This document shows, one piece after another, positions 62,242 to 64,000 of a DNA stretch of 64,000 bases. Source of the stretch: Aromatoleum diolicum (GTDB taxonomy: Bacteria > Pseudomonadota > Gammaproteobacteria > Burkholderiales > Rhodocyclaceae); the NCBI RefSeq assembly GCF_012910955.1, contig NZ_WTVQ01000011.1, positions 58,605 through 122,604 of the forward strand. The letters run 5' to 3'. Numbering within the stretch: the first letter of the stretch is position 1; the number at the start of each line of letters is the position of its first letter. A program made the translations under genes and the position numbers. Below the pieces are notes generated by a model that searched no databases, was not told where the DNA came from, and saw only the letters and a program-made list of their open reading frames with translations.

Positions 62242-62636
62242 CAGAGCACTCCAGTCAGGGCAAAGTAACCAGCCGGATTCTTGCTCAGGGCGACCGACAC
62301 AATCCAGGAAAACGTGGTGATCGCTGCTACCAACGAAAACACCCGGATGCGCATCGTGCGCCCCCAGCGCAGCGCAAGGGCGCCCAGCAGGATATAGACA
62401 ACCAAGCCGACGACCTTGGCCGTAACCCATGGAGCAACGAACGGATACTGCCCGCTGAGGGTCGCCAGGGTGATCGCACTGCCGAGAAACACGGTGTCAA
62501 TTACATGCGGCAGCGTGCGCGTGACCCGATGATCGAGCCAGTGACTTCGGCGCATCATCCATACGCCCTGCAGGACGAAGCCACAACCGCTCAGGATTGC
62601 ACAGAGGATGTGCAGGTGCTTGATCGCGAGATACAT
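62241..62636 (-). CDS. SirB2-family membrane protein
   Basis: A 131-residue protein with four membrane helices (MYLAIKHLHILCAILSGCGF at the start, LRWGRTMRIRVFSLVAAIT further on), matching the SirB2 family. The biochemical role of the family is not established. It lies 3 bases after nnrS and overlaps the hemerythrin start, so all three are probably translated from one message. Confidence 0.88.
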   Translation of the reverse strand: MYLAIKHLHILCAILSGCGFVLQGVWMMRRSHWLDHRVTRTLPHVIDTVFLGSAITLATLSGQYPFVAPWVTAKVVGLVVYILLGALALRWGRTMRIRVFSLVAAITTFSWIVSVALSKNPAGYFALTGVL

Positions 62637-62639
62637 CGA

Positions 62640-63863
62640 TCACCCTGGTCGACCATCACTGCGCGGACGCCAGTAGATCGGCAGGTAGCGCGACGCCCAG
62701 GCCCCGAACACCCCGAGCCATCCGAGCACCGCCACCAGCATCAACACGCCTGACCATTCGAGCGGGACCAGTTCAGCGGCAATGCGCAGCATGACCACGC
62801 CTTCCAACCCCAGGAACAGTCCCCAGGTCAGGCGATCGGCCGCCAGCTTGCGCCCCGAATGACCGAGCGTCACGCGCGACACCATCCCCATCAGGACTGA
62901 ACCGAAAAACCCCACGCCAAGCGCATGCAGGGGTGCCATGCCGAGTATGTGATATCCGAACAGCTCGGCCAGCCCCTGCACCGCAAACAGCGACAGTGCG
63001 ATGCCGAGCCACAGAAACCCGATATGCAGCATTCCAAGAAGCGGCACGCGCAGTGCCGGGACCAATCGCCAACGCCAGGACAGCCATAAGGCAGCCCCTG
63101 CCGCCGGCGCATCGACGACCCAGGCAAGCGCGCTCAGATTGGCCATCGTCAGTAAGCCGTGGACTGCACTCCCCCCCACCACCATCCCAAGGACCCAGGT
63201 CGGGCGCACCATTTGGTAGGCCGGGATGACGCTACTGGAAAAAAAGGGGACCATGCGATGGCAGACGCTGAAAAATACCGGAAGCAGACACCACCACACG
63301 GCCGCATCAATGGCGATGCGCGCCCAGTCGGTATCGCCACCGACGGCAAACGCGAGCCACGCGACGAGCGCAAACGCACCGGCAATCATCGCATAGCACA
63401 CCACTCGCGCATGCAAGGCCTCGAGTTCGCCGTGGTGCGCCACTTGCCAAAGGATGCGCACCACGCCCAGCCAAGCGCACAGCACCAGTAATAGGCCGGG
63501 GACCACCAATCCGCCGACCAGCATGCCTGCCACCGCAAGCCCCCATCCAGCGACAAGCAAGCGCCACGGCCACAGCCAACGTGCCTGTCGAATATCGTCG
63601 TAACCCTGCCAGCGCGGCATTGCCGTCAACAGAAAGCCAAACATGAAGAGAGGAAACACAGCGCTTGTAACCAGCAGCGCGTGCATTCGTCCCGGCGGTA
63701 GCGTCCAAGTCACCGGAGGTGCCAGCCCGACACGACTAGCTAGTTCGAGCCCCCACATCGCGAAAGTGAGCAGCAACACGACGCCGCCGGACAGGAACAT
63801 CGACCGATGGGGTGCAGCAAACAGGACGAGTTGAGTTTGCGACAGTGCTGAGTGACTCTGCAT
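62640..63863 (-). CDS. nnrS: NnrS-family haem/copper membrane protein
   Basis: A 407-residue protein with about twelve membrane helices. Segments typical of NnrS: FGFLLTAMPRW near the N-terminus, CHRMVPFFSSSVIP in the middle and MGMVSRVTLGHSGR near the C-terminus. NnrS binds haem and copper, and counters nitric oxide stress during denitrification. The first gene of the nnrS-sirB2-hemerythrin run. The 113 bases upstream hold no FNR box that I would accept. Confidence 0.93.
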   Translation of the reverse strand: MQSHSALSQTQLVLFAAPHRSMFLSGGVVLLLTFAMWGLELASRVGLAPPVTWTLPPGRMHALLVTSAVFPLFMFGFLLTAMPRWQGYDDIRQARWLWPWRLLVAGWGLAVAGMLVGGLVVPGLLLVLCAWLGVVRILWQVAHHGELEALHARVVCYAMIAGAFALVAWLAFAVGGDTDWARIAIDAAVWWCLLPVFFSVCHRMVPFFSSSVIPAYQMVRPTWVLGMVVGGSAVHGLLTMANLSALAWVVDAPAAGAALWLSWRWRLVPALRVPLLGMLHIGFLWLGIALSLFAVQGLAELFGYHILGMAPLHALGVGFFGSVLMGMVSRVTLGHSGRKLAADRLTWGLFLGLEGVVMLRIAAELVPLEWSGVLMLVAVLGWLGVFGAWASRYLPIYWRPRSDGRPG

Positions 63864-63976
63864 GGCCCCTTGGTCCTTGATTCTGTATTACGAGCGGCGT
63901 GCCCCGAAGGGGGCGCGCAAGCCTTCATCTGGCGCTTGGCAAGGTAGAATGCTGACGTTTTCTGCCGGAGCAAGAG

Positions 63977-64000
63977 ATGCCCACCCGCCCTGTCGACATT
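63977..64000 (+). CDS. Start of an unidentified gene (runs off the window)
   Basis: An ATG at 63977 preceded by GGAGCAAGAG begins a frame reading MPTRPVDI to the window edge. The ribosome-binding site and divergent position from nnrS suggest a real gene, but eight codons are too few to identify it. Confidence 0.45.

Noticed and set aside
63864..63976. TTGAT followed by TATTA upstream of nnrS as an FNR/NnrR box
   Set aside because: Only the first half-site fits; the second half lacks the ATCAA pattern.

Overview
This window is GC-rich, densely packed bacterial chromosome with almost wholly housekeeping content. Gene order and content point to a betaproteobacterium of the Rhodocyclales (Azoarcus/Thauera/Aromatoleum type). 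Supporting blocks are fimV-truA-trpFBA-accD-folC-dedD, leuCDB-asd, the phaC-phaB-phaB-phaR polyhydroxybutyrate genes, rarA-lolA-ftsK, nadE-glnB, and an FNR/HemN/NnrS neighbourhood typical of facultative anaerobes. I infer the lineage from gene content; no search was run. I see no prophage, insertion sequence, CRISPR array or defence island.

Layout. 1-9.7 kb (minus strand): fimV, an EcfT/CbiQ-like membrane protein, truA, trpF, trpB, trpA, accD, folC and the start of a DedD/SPOR protein, mostly overlapping. 9.9-22.3 kb (minus): leuC, leuD, leuB and asd; a lipoprotein M48 protease and an MFS transporter; aroC; an ilvB-ilvN operon of the E. coli acetolactate synthase I type preceded by a valine-codon-rich leader peptide and a terminator (an attenuator); a FadD acyl-CoA ligase; and a CBS-pair protein. 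22.4-25.7 kb: a 7Fe ferredoxin, trxA, rho and hbd. 25.9-26.7 kb: two tandem copies of an Ala-Glu-Asp tRNA triplet with one promoter and one terminator. 26.7-35 kb: a FAD-linked oxidase, an RssA-type patatin, rimO, phaR, two phaB paralogues and phaC. 35-48 kb: a small membrane protein, pgeF, rluD, bamD, manC, tRNA-Arg and tRNA-Ser, an AhpD-like protein, mltF, serS, a small unknown gene, rarA, lolA and ftsK. 48-55 kb: a Crp/Fnr regulator, trxB, an Smr protein with three copies of an N-terminal motif, glnB, nadE, a lysozyme-inhibitor-like lipoprotein, ppa and tonB. 55-64 kb: copZ, copA and a divergent MerR-type regulator with a textbook 19-bp-spacer promoter; a DsbD_2-type membrane protein; hemN and fnr divergent around an FNR box; and hemerythrin, SirB2 and NnrS genes.

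How it works together. The first 20 kb is largely amino-acid supply (Trp, Leu, aspartate family, chorismate, branched chain), with translational coupling shown by overlapping start and stop codons. The pha block makes and regulates polyhydroxybutyrate. The final 9 kb combines copper export, oxygen-independent haem synthesis, the oxygen-sensing regulator FNR and nitric-oxide-related membrane proteins, consistent with a switch to low-oxygen or denitrifying respiration.

I found no convincing wholly new system. The most interesting local signals are the ilvBN attenuator, the tRNA triplet duplication, the triple motif in the Smr protein, the copA operator/promoter, and the FNR box with its flanking genes.
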